A stretch of DNA of 64,000 bases from Burkholderia oklahomensis C6786 (GCF_000959365.1 NZ_CP009555.1:248001-312000); one strand, 5' to 3'; counted from the first letter of the stretch, positions 19,786 through 29,850 are shown. Numbers and translations are program-made. Notes: generated by a model not told the origin, from the sequence alone.

Positions 19786-21243
19786 ATGAAACGTTACGAA
19801 ACGCTCGCCCGCGCGATGGCCGACGACATCCGCTCCGGCAACATCGCGGCCGGCATGCGCATGCCGTCGCTGCGCCAGATGATCGCCCAACATCGCGTCA
19901 GCCAGTCGACGGTGTTTCGTGCGTACTACCTGCTCGAGCAGTGGGGCTTGATCCGCGCGCGCGAACGCTCGGGCTACTACGTCGCGCACAGCGCGCAGGC
20001 GAGCACCGGCGCGAGCACCGGCCGCACGGCGCCGGCCGTCCCGGAGACACGCGGCGGCGCGCCCGCCGAATCGCGCAAGGTCGACATCAGCGATCTCGTG
20101 TTCTCCGTGCTCGAAGCCGCGACGCATCCGGGCATCGCGCCGCTCGGCTCCGCGTTTCCGTCGCCGCACCTGTTTCCGCTGCCGCGCCTCGCGAAATCGC
20201 TCGCGCAAGCAACGCGGCTCGTGAGCCCGTGGAGCGCCGTCGTCGATCTGCCGCCCGGCAACGAGCAGTTGCGCCGCCAGATCGCGCTGCGCTACCTCGG
20301 CATCGGCGTATCGCAGCCGATCGACGAGATCGTCGTGACGAACGGCGCGCTCGAGGCGCTCAATCTCTGTCTGATGGCCGTCACGCGGCCCGGCGACGTG
20401 GTCGCCGTCGAGGCGCCCGGCTTCTATGCGGCGCTGCAGGCGATCGAGCGGCTCGACCTGCGCGCGGTCGAGATTCCGGTCGATCCGCGCACGGGCCTCG
20501 ACCTCGACGCGCTCGCGGCGGCGCTCGACCGCCACGACGTGCGCGCGTGCTGGTTCATGACGAACTTCCAGAATCCGACAGGCGTCACGCTGCCGGTCGA
20601 CAAGAAGAAAGCGCTCGTCGATCTGCTCGCCGCGCGCGAGGTGCCGCTGATCGAAGACGATGTCTACGGCGAGCTGCACCACGGGCCGGACTATCCGCCG
20701 CCCGCGCGCGCATTCGACAAGCACGGGCTCGTCATGCACTGCAGCTCGTTCTCGAAGACGCTCGCGCCCGGCTACCGGATCGGCTGGGCGTCGGCCGGCC
20801 GCTTCGCCGAAAGGGTGCGGCGGCTCAAGTTGATGACGACGCTGTCCGCGAGCATTCCCGCGCAGGCCGGCATCGCCGATTATCTCGAGCACGGCGGCTA
20901 CGACCGGCATCTGCGCAAGCTGCGCGGCGCGCTGCGCAGCCAGATAGCGCGGATGAACGATGCGCTGATGCGCCGTCTGCCGCCCGACGTGCACTGGACG
21001 CTGCCCGACGGCGGCTATTTCCTGTGGCTGGCGTTTCCCGACGCGATCGACGCGATGGAGCTGCATCGCCAGGCGATCCGGCGCGGCGTCAGCGTCGCGC
21101 CGGGACCGCTCTTTTCCGCCGCGCATGCTTTCGAGCGCTGCGTGCGGCTCAACTTCGGCCATCCGTGGACCGCCGGCGTCGACGACGCGATCCGCATCGT
21201 CGGCGAGCTCGTCGCGCAGCCGTCCGTGCGCAAGCGGCGCTGA
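19786..21243 (+). CDS. MocR-family regulator (GntR helix-turn-helix fused to aminotransferase class I domain)
   Basis: 485 residues. Residues 1-70 are the GntR winged helix (MPSLRQMIAQHRVSQSTVFRAYYLLEQWGLI), followed by a linker and an aminotransferase fold type I domain from about 110. The SSFSKTLAPGYRIGW block carries the lysine that binds pyridoxal phosphate. These proteins usually act as PLP-sensing regulators rather than enzymes. The target cannot be told from position: the next gene, on the opposite strand, is a tiny membrane protein. Confidence 0.88.
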   Translation: MKRYETLARAMADDIRSGNIAAGMRMPSLRQMIAQHRVSQSTVFRAYYLLEQWGLIRARERSGYYVAHSAQASTGASTGRTAPAVPETRGGAPAESRKVDISDLVFSVLEAATHPGIAPLGSAFPSPHLFPLPRLAKSLAQATRLVSPWSAVVDLPPGNEQLRRQIALRYLGIGVSQPIDEIVVTNGALEALNLCLMAVTRPGDVVAVEAPGFYAALQAIERLDLRAVEIPVDPRTGLDLDALAAALDRHDVRACWFMTNFQNPTGVTLPVDKKKALVDLLAAREVPLIEDDVYGELHHGPDYPPPARAFDKHGLVMHCSSFSKTLAPGYRIGWASAGRFAERVRRLKLMTTLSASIPAQAGIADYLEHGGYDRHLRKLRGALRSQIARMNDALMRRLPPDVHWTLPDGGYFLWLAFPDAIDAMELHRQAIRRGVSVAPGPLFSAAHAFERCVRLNFGHPWTAGVDDAIRIVGELVAQPSVRKRR

Positions 21244-21291
21244 CTGCCCGCGCACGATATCGAGCGCTCATGCGGCGGGCCGGCCCCGCGC

Positions 21292-21480
21292 TCAGTGCAT
21301 CATGGTGGTCGCGATCTTCGCCATCGCAAACAGGAAGCCGCCGAAGCAGGCGGCGAGCATCACCGCCATCACCGGCACCCAGGGCAGCTTCACCGACGCG
21401 AGATCGGCCTGATGCTCGGCCCCCTTGCGCACGCCGAAGAAACTCCACAGCACCATTCGCAACATTCTCGCCAGCCCCAT
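21292..21480 (-). CDS. DUF2970 small membrane protein
   Basis: 62 residues. RMLRMVLWSFFGVRKGAEH followed by one transmembrane helix (about 34-56, WVPVMAVMLAACFGGFLFAMA) is the DUF2970 pattern of beta-proteobacteria. Function unknown. It ends 46 bases from the convergent MocR gene and diverges from the sulfite reductase gene. Confidence 0.8.
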   Translation of the reverse strand: MGLARMLRMVLWSFFGVRKGAEHQADLASVKLPWVPVMAVMLAACFGGFLFAMAKIATTMMH

Positions 21481-21845
21481 CGCAATCCTCCGCTATCGCG
21501 GCCAACGGAATCGAGCCGCTCTTCATGCGCATCACGATAGACGCACGCGTCGAGCGATGAAAGCAGCAGTTCGCGACTGTTTTCGCGCAGCAGCTTCGCG
21601 GCGCGTCACCGCGCGCCGTCGCTCGGCCGCCGCTTCACCGCCGCGGCCATCGCCGCTGCGCCGCCTTCTCGCGAATCCCGCGCCGCGGCTGCGCATCCGC
21701 ATCTGCTGCGCAAGATTCGCTCGAATCTGCTGCTTGTTTCGCGCAGCCGCGCTCCCTACTCTTTGAGACCTTCGCGCCGCCGCTGCGGCGCATCACGATC
21801 GACGCGCATCGTCGCGCGTCCTGCCCACCGCATTTTTTTTCAACC
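21481..21845. other. divergent intergenic region upstream of the sulfite reductase gene
   Basis: No gene supported. It presumably carries the promoters for DUF2970 (left) and the sulfite reductase operon (right). I cannot identify a CysB site by eye. Confidence 0.4.
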
Positions 21846-23640
21846 ATGTACCGATACACCGAGTTCGACAAGGCGTTCGTGCGCAGCCGCGCCGCCCAGT
21901 TTCGCGATCAGGTCGATCGCTGGCAGCAAGGCGCGCTGAGCGAAGACGCATTCCGCCCGCTGCGCCTGCAGAACGGCTGGTACGTGCAGCGCCACGCGCC
22001 GATGCTGCGCGTCGCGGTGCCGTACGGCGAGTTGTCGAGCGCGCAGATCCGCGTGCTCGCCCGCATCGCGCGCGACTACGACGTGCCGGACCCCGCGCTC
22101 TACCGCGCCGCTTGCGATGCGCAAGCGCGGCTCGGCACCGCGCGCCTGCCGACGCGCAACGCGCACTTCACGACGCGCACGAACGTGCAGTTCAACTGGA
22201 TTCCGCTGTCGAAGGCGGCCGACGTGATGGATCTCCTCGCGACCGTCGACATGCACGGCATCCAGACGAGCGGCAACTGCATCCGCAACATCTCGTGCGA
22301 CGAGCGCGCGGGCGTCGCGCCCGACGAAATCGCCGATCCGCGGCCGTTCGCCGAAGTGATGCGCCAATGGACGACGCTGCATCCCGAATTCGCGTTCCTG
22401 CCGCGCAAGTTCAAGATCGCGATCACCGGCGCGGCCGAGGATCGCGCGGCGACCGACTGGCACGACGTCGGCCTGAAGCTCGTGCGCGACGCGGCGGGCG
22501 AGCTCGGCTTTCGCGTGAGCGTCGGCGGCGGCATGGGGCGCACGCCGATGACGGCGACGCTCTTGCGCGCATTCCTGCCGTGGCGGCACGTGATGAACTA
22601 CATCGAGGCGGTCGTGCGCGTCTACAACCGCTACGGCCGCCGCGACAACAAGTACAAGGCGCGCCTCAAGATCCTCGTGAAAGCCGAAGGCCGGCGCTAT
22701 CTCGATGACGTCGAGGAAGAGTTTCGGCAGATCGTCGAGCACGACGGCGGGCCGCACACGATTACGCAGGCGGAGCTCGATCGCGTGAGCGCGTCGTTCG
22801 TGCCGCCCGCGCCGCCGCGGCGATCGGCCGATGCCGATGCCGGTGCCGCGCTCGCGCGCGTGCGAACGCTCGCCGCCCCCCCTGCCTGCGTTCGCGCGCT
22901 GGCTCGAGCGCAACGTCGCGCGACACAAGGATCCTTCACTGCGGATCGTCACGCTGTCGTTCAAGCGCCGGCTCCAGGCGCCCGGCGACGCATCGCCCGA
23001 ACAGCTCGACGCGCTCGCCCACCTCGTCGACCGCTTCTCCGCCGGCGAGGCGCGCGTCACGCACGCGCAGAACGTCGTGCTGCCGTGGGTGCACGTCGAC
23101 GATCTGCATCCTCTGTGGGAAGCGGCGCGCGACGCGGGCCTCGCGAGCGCGAACGCGCGCCTCCTGACCGACATGATCGCGTGCCCCGGCGGCGACTTCT
23201 GCGCGCTCGCGAATGCGCGCTCGATCCCGATCGCCGACGCGATCGCCGAGCGCTTCGACGATCTCGACGAGTTGAACGACATCGGCGACATCGGCCTGCA
23301 CATCAGCGGCTGCATCAACTCGTGCGGACACCATCACAGCGGCCACATCGGCATTCTCGGCGTCGACAAGGACGGCGACGAGTGGTACCAGGTGACGCTC
23401 GGCGGCTCCGACGGCACGGCCGCGAGCGGCCCCGCGCAGCCGGGCAAGGTGATCGGGCCGTCGTTCTCGGCCGACGAGATCGTCGACGTCGTCGACGCGA
23501 TCGTCGCGACCTATCTGCGCGTACGGCAGACCGAAGCGGGACGCCGCGAGCGCTTCATCGACGCGTACCGGCGCGTCGGCCCGGAACCCTTCAGGGCCGC
23601 CGCGAACGCGGCGCGCCATTTCGCGACGAGCGCCGCATGA
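21846..23640 (+). pseudogene. cysI: nitrite/sulfite reductase hemoprotein, frameshifted at a C7 run
   Basis: Sulfite reductase reduces sulfite to sulfide for cysteine synthesis, using siroheme and a 4Fe-4S cluster. The frame from 21846 gives about 345 residues of good family sequence (TRNAHFTTRTNVQFNW, SGNCIRNISCDE). It then leaves register at a run of seven C at 22876-22882. The frame carrying on at LPAFARWLERNVARHKDPSLR runs to 23640 and holds the cluster ligands CPGGDFC and CINSC. Removing one C would restore a 597-residue protein. So the gene is either broken, phase-variable or affected by a sequencing error. Without repair the product lacks all cluster cysteines. It is coupled to the DUF934 gene by ATGA. 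Confidence 0.85.
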
Positions 23641-24044
23641 ATCCGCAGAACCGCCTCCGCTTGCTGACCGCGAGCGCCCACGACGAAGAGACGCGCGCCG
23701 CGCCGGCGAGCGGCGACGCGACGCTCGCCGTGTCGAACGACGAGGATCTGACGCCGCTTGCGGCGCGCATCGCGCGCGCGACACGCATCGACCTGCATTT
23801 TCCGGCGTTCACCGACGGCCGCGCATACAGCCAGGCGTATCTGCTGCGCAAGCGCTTCGGCTTCACGGGCGACCTGCGCGCGACGGGCGACGTGCTGATC
23901 GATCAACTGCTGCAGATGGAGCGGATGGGCTTTTCGAGCGCCGTGCTCGCCGACGGCGCCGACATCGACGCCGCGCGGCGGCAGCTCGAACGGTTCGCCG
24001 GGTTCTATCAGCGCGGCGTATCGGCGCAAGCAAACGCGCATTAA
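23637..24044 (+). CDS. DUF934 protein, sulfite reductase partner
   Basis: 135 residues. The core IDLHFPAFTDGRAYSQAYLLRKRFGFTGDLRATGDVLIDQL is the DUF934 signature. In many proteobacteria this family follows cysI and takes part in assimilatory sulfate reduction; the molecular role is unsettled. The start overlaps the cysI stop as ATGA at 23637-23640, so its translation may depend on ribosomes finishing cysI and could be reduced by the upstream frameshift. Confidence 0.88.
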   Translation: MNPQNRLRLLTASAHDEETRAAPASGDATLAVSNDEDLTPLAARIARATRIDLHFPAFTDGRAYSQAYLLRKRFGFTGDLRATGDVLIDQLLQMERMGFSSAVLADGADIDAARRQLERFAGFYQRGVSAQANAH

Positions 24045-24617
24045 CGCGTGACGGACGGCGCTGTGCCGGATCACGCGAACGGACGACGAGATCCGCACCG
24101 ATGAAAACGCCCGGCATCCGCCGCATTCGGCCGATTCGCCGCCGGCACGCGACGGCGGCGTCCCAAGCGTCGACGCCGCCGCCGGGGACCGCCGTATTCG
24201 ACGCTGCGCCCGTTGCGGAGCGACGGCCCGTCGCGCGCCGAACGATACGGGAACCGTGCTTGCATACGGACGCCGCGGTGCGCCGGCAGCCGTGGCGAAT
24301 CCGCGCGGCCGACGCGCGCCGGCTCCGCTGAACCGGCGTCACGCGATGCGTGTCGCGGCGCGATCATTCGCGTCGAAAGGCGTACGAAAGAACGGTCCGT
24401 GACGGTTGCGATCGCGCGTTCATGCTGCCGCGCATCAAGAAAAACTATAATAGCCGGCTCGCCATGCCACATCGCGTCGGCCGACACGGCGTGCGGAAGG
24501 CCCCGCGGATCGCCGCGCCGATTCGCTCGCGCGCCCGCGCCGATCGGCGGCGTCGAGCCCGGGCGCCCCGCCCGGGCCCGCTCGCGCGGCGCATGACCGG
24601 CCCCTTTGAATTACGCC
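24045..24617. other. intergenic region, no gene recognised
   Basis: 573 bases between DUF934 and the lipoprotein gene. All open frames look like shadows. A short A/T-rich patch near 24440-24455 could be part of the lipoprotein promoter. Confidence 0.5.
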
Positions 24618-25790
24618 ATGCACAACCGATTCCGACCGTTCCTCGTCCCGTCCGCCGTTGCGATCGCGACCGTGCTGTCCGCCTGCTCGTCCGCGCCCAA
24701 GCCCCTGTATCAGCAGGAGCAATTCGACGCGACCGCGAGCCCGTACGCGCGCACGTTCCGCGAAAAATCGGCCGCGACGTGCGAAGCCGCACGCCGCGCG
24801 CTGCTGAGCCAGGGCTATATGGCGAGCGCGACGCGCCCGGACGCGGTCGAAGGCAGCAAGAACTTCCAGCCGAGCAACGACTCGCACGTCGTCATCGAAT
24901 TCCACGTCGTGTGCGCGGACGCGGACGTCGACGGCGCGTCGAGCATCGCCTACGTGAACGCCGTGCAGGACCGCTACTCGCTGAAGAAGAGCAACACGTC
25001 GGCGAGCGTCGGACTGAGCGTGTTCGGCTCGCTGTCGCTGCCGATCGGCTCGAGCGACGACGCGATGGTCAAGATCGCGAGCGAGACCATTCCCGCCGGC
25101 GTGTTCTACGAACGCTTCTTCAATCTCGTCGATCACTTTCTGAAGATCGATCCGACGCGGCGCGACAAGGCCGCGATCAAGGCGGCCGAGAAGGAACGCG
25201 TCGCGCCGCTGCCGGAGCCGGCGGAGACGGCCGAAGGCGCGCCGTTGAAGCTGAAGACGCCGGCCGCGCCGACGCCGCCGGCGGAGCCCGTGCATCCGTC
25301 CGCGGCCGCGCCCGAGGGGGCGCCGGCGGCGGCTTCGATGCCTGCTGCTGCGTCGGCTCCCGCGACGGCGTCCATGCCCGCACCGAAGTCCGCGCAGCCG
25401 CCCGCTTCCGCGCCTGCGGCAACTTCGGCTCCGGCGTCCGCGTCCGCGCCTGCCGCGGCATCGGCTCCCGCGCCGACGTCCGCACCGGCGCCGACCGCCC
25501 CGCCTGCTCCGGCGCCTTCAGCGAGCCCTTCGTCGTCGATCACGCCGTCGGCGGCGCCGGTGGCGTCGTCGTCTCAATCGGCGCAGCCGTCGATTTCGGC
25601 GCCGCCGATCGCACCGCCGCCCGAGTCGGCCACCAATGCGCCCGTCCCGGCGGAAACGACGCAGGCGGAGACCGCCACGCCGACAGCGGCCGGCGGCGCA
25701 CATGCACCTGCACCGGCGCCCGCCGTGACGGACCCAGCGACTACGGAAAACGCAACGCAATCCGCCGCCAACGACGTCAACGCGAACTGA
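24618..25790 (+). CDS. DUF2242 lipoprotein with long Pro/Ala/Ser tail
   Basis: 390 residues. A signal peptide with lipobox LSAC places the lipid-modified cysteine at residue 23, so it is anchored in a membrane facing the periplasm. Residues 24-195 form the DUF2242 domain (FREKSAATCEAARRALLSQGYM, ETIPAGVFYERFFNLV). The remaining 190 residues are almost only Ala, Pro, Ser and Thr, read from low-complexity DNA, likely disordered and possibly spanning or binding peptidoglycan. The ATG at 24618 is preferred; a TTG 12 bases upstream is possible. Confidence 0.85.
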   Translation: MHNRFRPFLVPSAVAIATVLSACSSAPKPLYQQEQFDATASPYARTFREKSAATCEAARRALLSQGYMASATRPDAVEGSKNFQPSNDSHVVIEFHVVCADADVDGASSIAYVNAVQDRYSLKKSNTSASVGLSVFGSLSLPIGSSDDAMVKIASETIPAGVFYERFFNLVDHFLKIDPTRRDKAAIKAAEKERVAPLPEPAETAEGAPLKLKTPAAPTPPAEPVHPSAAAPEGAPAAASMPAAASAPATASMPAPKSAQPPASAPAATSAPASASAPAAASAPAPTSAPAPTAPPAPAPSASPSSSITPSAAPVASSSQSAQPSISAPPIAPPPESATNAPVPAETTQAETATPTAAGGAHAPAPAPAVTDPATTENATQSAANDVNAN

Positions 25791-25876
25791 TCGCCCTTCC
25801 CCGCCAGATCTCCCGCCGATCGCCACGCATCGGACGCAAGCTTCTCCGCGTCGTACCGCGTCGCCTGCTTTGTCGC

Positions 25877-26650
25877 TTACTTCGTCGTATGCCCGCCGTT
25901 GATCAGGATCGTCTGCCCGGTGACCCACCACCCGTCGCTGACGAGATGGCGAATGAACGGCACGACATCCTCGATGTCGGTCAGCCCCGTCTTCGAGAAC
26001 GGCGACAACGCGGCGGCCGTCTTGTGATACGCGACCGCGTCCGCGCCTTCGGCCGGATAGAAGAACGGCGTGTCCATCGGGCCGGGGCCGACCGCCGTCA
26101 CCGAAATGCCGCGCGCGCCGAATTCCTTCGCCGCCGCGCGCGTGAAGTGCTCGACGGGCGCCTTCATCCCCGCGTAGGCCGCGTAGAACGGCGTGAACGC
26201 GCCGAGCAGCGACGTCACGAGCGTGAGGATCTTGCCGTTGTCGTTGACGTGCTTGCCCGCTTCCCTCAGGAAGAAGAACGCCGACTTCGAATTGACGGCC
26301 GCCATCTCGTCGTATTCGGCTTCGGTGATCTCGACGAACGGCTTCTTCAGCACCTTGCCGACCGTGTTGATCGCGATGTCCGGACGGCCGACCGCCGACA
26401 CCGCGTCGGCGAACAGCTTCTCGACGGCGCCCGCCGTCGTCAGGTCCGCCTGCAGCGCGACCGCCTGCGCGCCCGCCGCCTTAACGGCGGCGACAGTCGC
26501 TTCCGCATCGGCCTTCGTGCCCGGGCTGTTGTAATGGATCACGACCGCCTTCGCGCCATGCTCGGCGAGATCGCGCGCGATCAATCCACCGAGATTCTTC
26601 GCGCCGCCCGCGACGATGACGGTTTTGCCCTTGATGCTGTGGTCTGCCAT
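25877..26650 (-). CDS. SDR-family NAD(P)-dependent oxidoreductase
   Basis: 257 residues, classical short-chain dehydrogenase length. The cofactor motif VAGGAKNLGG (residues 13-22) replaces the usual TGxxxGxG, NTVG stands for NNAG, and catalytic TS...YAGMK gives the Ser, Tyr and Lys. The closing INGGHTTK is standard for the family. Start at 26648-26650 with GGAGAGC upstream. Divergent from a LysR gene 248 bases away, which probably controls it. Substrate unknown. Confidence 0.88.
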   Translation of the reverse strand: MADHSIKGKTVIVAGGAKNLGGLIARDLAEHGAKAVVIHYNSPGTKADAEATVAAVKAAGAQAVALQADLTTAGAVEKLFADAVSAVGRPDIAINTVGKVLKKPFVEITEAEYDEMAAVNSKSAFFFLREAGKHVNDNGKILTLVTSLLGAFTPFYAAYAGMKAPVEHFTRAAAKEFGARGISVTAVGPGPMDTPFFYPAEGADAVAYHKTAAALSPFSKTGLTDIEDVVPFIRHLVSDGWWVTGQTILINGGHTTK

Positions 26651-26898
26651 GGTTGCTCTCCGTTTCCGACACGCGAGGCCGCCGGATGCCGCCTCGCATG
26701 CGTTCGAATGATATATTCCATAAAATCCTTATAAAGCCATCACTTCTGACATCACCCGTCAGAGAAATCGAACAATTACCGATTGCCGCACGCTCGATCC
26801 CACGACGATGACCCAGCTCGCTCTCTTACCCGCGCCGTTCGCCGCGCCCGGCACGCGTCGCGCGCCGTCTCCGCTCGCGCTTCGCCACGGAGACGCCG

Positions 26899-27822
26899 AT
26901 GGATCGCATTGACCTCTTTCGCGTGTTCGCGCGCGTCGTCGAATGCGCGAACTTCACGCGCGCGGCCGACACGCTCGGGATGCCGCGCTCGTCGGTGTCG
27001 GCGGCGATCCAGGAACTGGAGGGCCGGGTCGGCGCGCGGCTCCTCAACCGGACGACCCGCAAGGTGACGCCGACGCAGGATGGCACCGCGCTCTACGAGC
27101 GCTGCCTGCGCCTCATCGCCGACGTCGAGGAAACCGAGAACCTGTTCCGTCATTCGACCGTCGGGCCGAGCGGCACGCTGCGCGTCGACATGCCGGGCCG
27201 CATCGGACGCCTGATCGTCGCGCCCGCGCTGCCCGGGTTTCTCGACCAATATCCGCAGATCAGCATCGATCTCGGCGTCACCGATCGCACGGTGAATCTG
27301 ATCGAGGAGCGCGTCGACTGCGCGCTGCGCGTCGGCACGCTGAGCGACTCGGGCCTCATTGCGCGCGCGATCGGCGACCTGCCGCTCATCAACGTCGCGA
27401 GCCCCGCGTATCTCGCGCGCCACGGCGTGCCGCGCACGCCCGCCGATCTCGCGCGCCATCGGCCGATCAACTACGCATCGCCGTCGAGCGGGCGCGTCGC
27501 GCCTTGGGAATGGGTCGAAGGCGATACGGTCGAGCGGCTCGCGCTGCAGGGGCGCGTGACCGTGAACAGCGCGGAGGCTTATATCGCGTGCTGCCTGTCG
27601 GGACTCGGGCTCATCCAGATTCCCGCGTACGACGTCGACACGCATCTGCGCGCGGGCGAGCTCGTCGAAGTGCTGCCGGACCATCGCGCGGCGCCGATGC
27701 CGATGACGCTGCTCTATCCGCATCGGCAGCATCTGTCTCGGCGGTTTCACGTGTTCGCGGATTGGCTGGAGACGCTGCTGAAGGCGACGGTCCTTGTAGG
27801 TTGGGGCGCTCGCCGCGCCTGA
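26899..27822 (+). CDS. LysR-family transcriptional regulator
   Basis: 307 residues. The helix-turn-helix is at residues 1-60 (LFRVFARVVECANFTRAADTLG...SAAIQELEGRVGARLLNRTTR), followed by the substrate-binding domain, closest in style to the group that includes regulators of oxidoreductases and quinone reductases. Divergent from the SDR gene, so the 26651-26898 region should contain the operator. Its 3' flank carries a 9-bp tandem repeat. Confidence 0.88.
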   Translation: MDRIDLFRVFARVVECANFTRAADTLGMPRSSVSAAIQELEGRVGARLLNRTTRKVTPTQDGTALYERCLRLIADVEETENLFRHSTVGPSGTLRVDMPGRIGRLIVAPALPGFLDQYPQISIDLGVTDRTVNLIEERVDCALRVGTLSDSGLIARAIGDLPLINVASPAYLARHGVPRTPADLARHRPINYASPSSGRVAPWEWVEGDTVERLALQGRVTVNSAEAYIACCLSGLGLIQIPAYDVDTHLRAGELVEVLPDHRAAPMPMTLLYPHRQHLSRRFHVFADWLETLLKATVLVGWGARRA

Positions 27823-27870
27823 TTTCGGCAGGCGCGGCGGGCGCCGCATCGGCTGTCAGGCTGCGTGCTT

Positions 27871-27942
27871 GCTCGGCTTGCTCGGCTTGCTCGGCTTGCT
27901 CGGCTTGCTCGGCTTGCTCGGCTTGCTCGGCTTGCTCGGCGG
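27871..27942. repeat. nine-base tandem repeat (GCTCGGCTT)
   Basis: Seven perfect copies of GCTCGGCTT and one final variant GCTCGGCGG, between the LysR stop and the palindromic promoter region of the DUF2239 gene. Non-coding. Confidence 0.95.
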
Positions 27943-27945
27943 CAA

Positions 27946-27993
27946 ATATTATCCGGGTATTATTGACTGTCAATTTATACCCGGGTATAAATT
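27946..27993. promoter_or_regulatory. tandem palindromic operator candidates upstream of DUF2239
   Basis: A perfect 22-bp palindrome lies at 27972-27993 (left half AATTTATACCC, right half its complement). A partly matching element, with the same CCGGGTAT core and A/T flanks, lies at about 27946-27965. They are the only A/T-rich bases nearby and sit 32 bases before the DUF2239 start, where a dimeric regulator would act. The regulator is unknown. Confidence 0.6.
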
Positions 27994-28024
27994 CGCATTG
28001 TTCGAATTTTTCGAGGTCAATGCA

Positions 28025-28717
28025 ATGATGAGCGCCCCTCTCCCTTCCCACATCGCCTTCGACGGCTATCGGCGGCTTGCGGCCGGCCCGCTGTCGACGG
28101 TTGCAATCGCAGTCAAGCGGGCCGTCGAAAACGACGCCGTCGGCGGCACGGTCCTGATCTTCGACAACGCGACCGGGCGCTCGATCGACATCGACACGCG
28201 AGGCTCGGACGACGACATCACGGCCCGCTACGCGCAGGCCGCGCAGGCCGAGTCGGCCGACGACGCCGACGCGCGACGCGACGGCGCGGCTCGCGAATCC
28301 GCCTCCGGCGCACCCGACGCGCCCGACGCAAATGGCGGCACGAGCGAGCCGCGCGGCCGCGGCCGTCCGAAGCTCGGCGTCGTCGCCCGCGAAGTCACGC
28401 TGCTGCCGCGCCATTGGGAATGGCTCGCAACGCAGCCGGGCGGCGCGTCCGTCGTGCTGCGCCGCCTCGTCGACGAAGCCCGCCGCACGCACGCGCACCA
28501 GGACCGCAACCGCCGGACGCAGGAGCGCGCGTACCACTTCATGTCGGCGATCGCGGGCGACATGCCCGGCTTCGAGGAGGCGACGCGCGCGCTCTTCGCG
28601 AACGACGGCGCGCGCCTGCGCGAACGGGTCGCCGCGTGGCCCGCCGACGTGCGCGACCACGCGATCGCGCTTGCGTTCGCGAACGACGACGCCACGCCGC
28701 CGCCCGCCGCGCGCTGA
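28025..28717 (+). CDS. DUF2239 family protein
   Basis: 230 residues. The N-terminal beta-rich block contains STVAIAVKRA and VLIFDNATGRSIDIDTRG. A variable acidic linker follows, then GRGRPKLGVVAREVTLLPRHWEWL near 117-140, the hallmark of DUF2239. The GRGRPK stretch resembles an AT-hook, so DNA contact is conceivable. The first ATG at 28025 has GAGGTC upstream; a second in-frame ATG follows at once. It is followed 16 bases later by the broken carotenoid oxygenase gene, so they were probably one operon. Confidence 0.82.
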   Translation: MMSAPLPSHIAFDGYRRLAAGPLSTVAIAVKRAVENDAVGGTVLIFDNATGRSIDIDTRGSDDDITARYAQAAQAESADDADARRDGAARESASGAPDAPDANGGTSEPRGRGRPKLGVVAREVTLLPRHWEWLATQPGGASVVLRRLVDEARRTHAHQDRNRRTQERAYHFMSAIAGDMPGFEEATRALFANDGARLRERVAAWPADVRDHAIALAFANDDATPPPAAR

Positions 28718-28733
28718 ATCCACGCCCGAGAAC

Positions 28734-29850
28734 ATGACAGCCATAGACTTGAATGCGGGCGCATTGGCGCCCGTCGCCGACGAAGTCGACCTCGTCGACC
28801 TTCCGGTGACCGGCGCGATTCCGCGCGACCTGAACGGCGTACTCGTGCGCAACGGGCCCAATCCGCTGCGCGGCTGCTTCGAAGGCGACGACGTGCTGTC
28901 GTGGTGGCCGGAAGACGCGATGCTGCACGCGGTGGCGCTCCAGGACGGCCGCGCGGCGCGCTACCGGAATCGCCGGGCGCGCACGCAGCGCTGGGCGCGC
29001 GTGTACGCCCCGGATCGCGCGCCGTCGCTCGTCGACACGAATCCGAACGTCAACGTGCTCATTCACGCGGGCGAAATCCTCGCCCTCGCCGAAGGCGGCG
29101 CGCCGCTCGCGATCACGGCCGGCCTCGACAGCCTCGGCGCGTCGCGCCGCCATCCGGGTCTCGCGCACGGAATGGCGGCGCATCCGAAAGTCGATCCGCA
29201 AACCGGCGAGCTGATCGCGTTTCGCGCCGACTGGAGCAGACCGTGGCTGCGCTACGGCGTAGCGGACGCGGCGGGCGTGCAGACCGTCGACATCGACATC
29301 GAGGGGCCGGCGCCGTCGATGGTGCACGACATCGCGATCACCGCGACGCACAGCATCGTGTTCGACTTGAACGCCGCATACGACTTCTCGATGCTGTCGC
29401 GCGGCCACCGGATGCCGCTGCGCTGGCACGACGAGCGCCGCGCGCGCATCGGCGTCCTGCCGCGTCACGGCGGCGACGTGCGCTGGTTCGACATCGCGCC
29501 GTGCTTCATCCAGCACGCAGTCAATACATACGACGGGGATCGTTCGGCAATCGTGCTCGACGTCGTCCGCTATCCGTGGTTCCTGCGCGTCGCCGGCGGC
29601 GGCCGCGCGTTCGACGACAACCCGGTCGGCGTGCTGTGGCGCTACGTGATCGATCGCGACACGGGGATCGTCGCCGAGCAGCCGCTCGACGACGCCGGCA
29701 TCGAGCTGCCCCGCATCAACGAGCCGGGCCGGCCGCCGCCATCGCTTCCTGTACGCGACGGAGCAGCCGACCCATGCGGAGCCGCGCGGTGTCGTGCGCT
29801 ACGACGTCGATGCCGGGTCGACGCAGCGCTACCGGGTGCCGCCGGGCAAC
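28734..29850 (+). pseudogene. carotenoid oxygenase, frameshifted and 3'-truncated
   Basis: The first 330 residues are good carotenoid cleavage oxygenase sequence (IPRDLNGVLVRNGPNP; metal-binding histidine regions HGMAAHP, MVHDIAITATHS, FIQHAVNTYD). The frame breaks at about 29724, where a two-base loss would explain the shift. In the next frame the family continues (RHRFLYATEQP...VRYDVDAGSTQRYRVPPG) until about 29848. There it stops being family sequence and abuts a reversed MocR fragment. The fourth metal histidine near the C-terminus is missing, so the product cannot be active. Confidence 0.85.
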
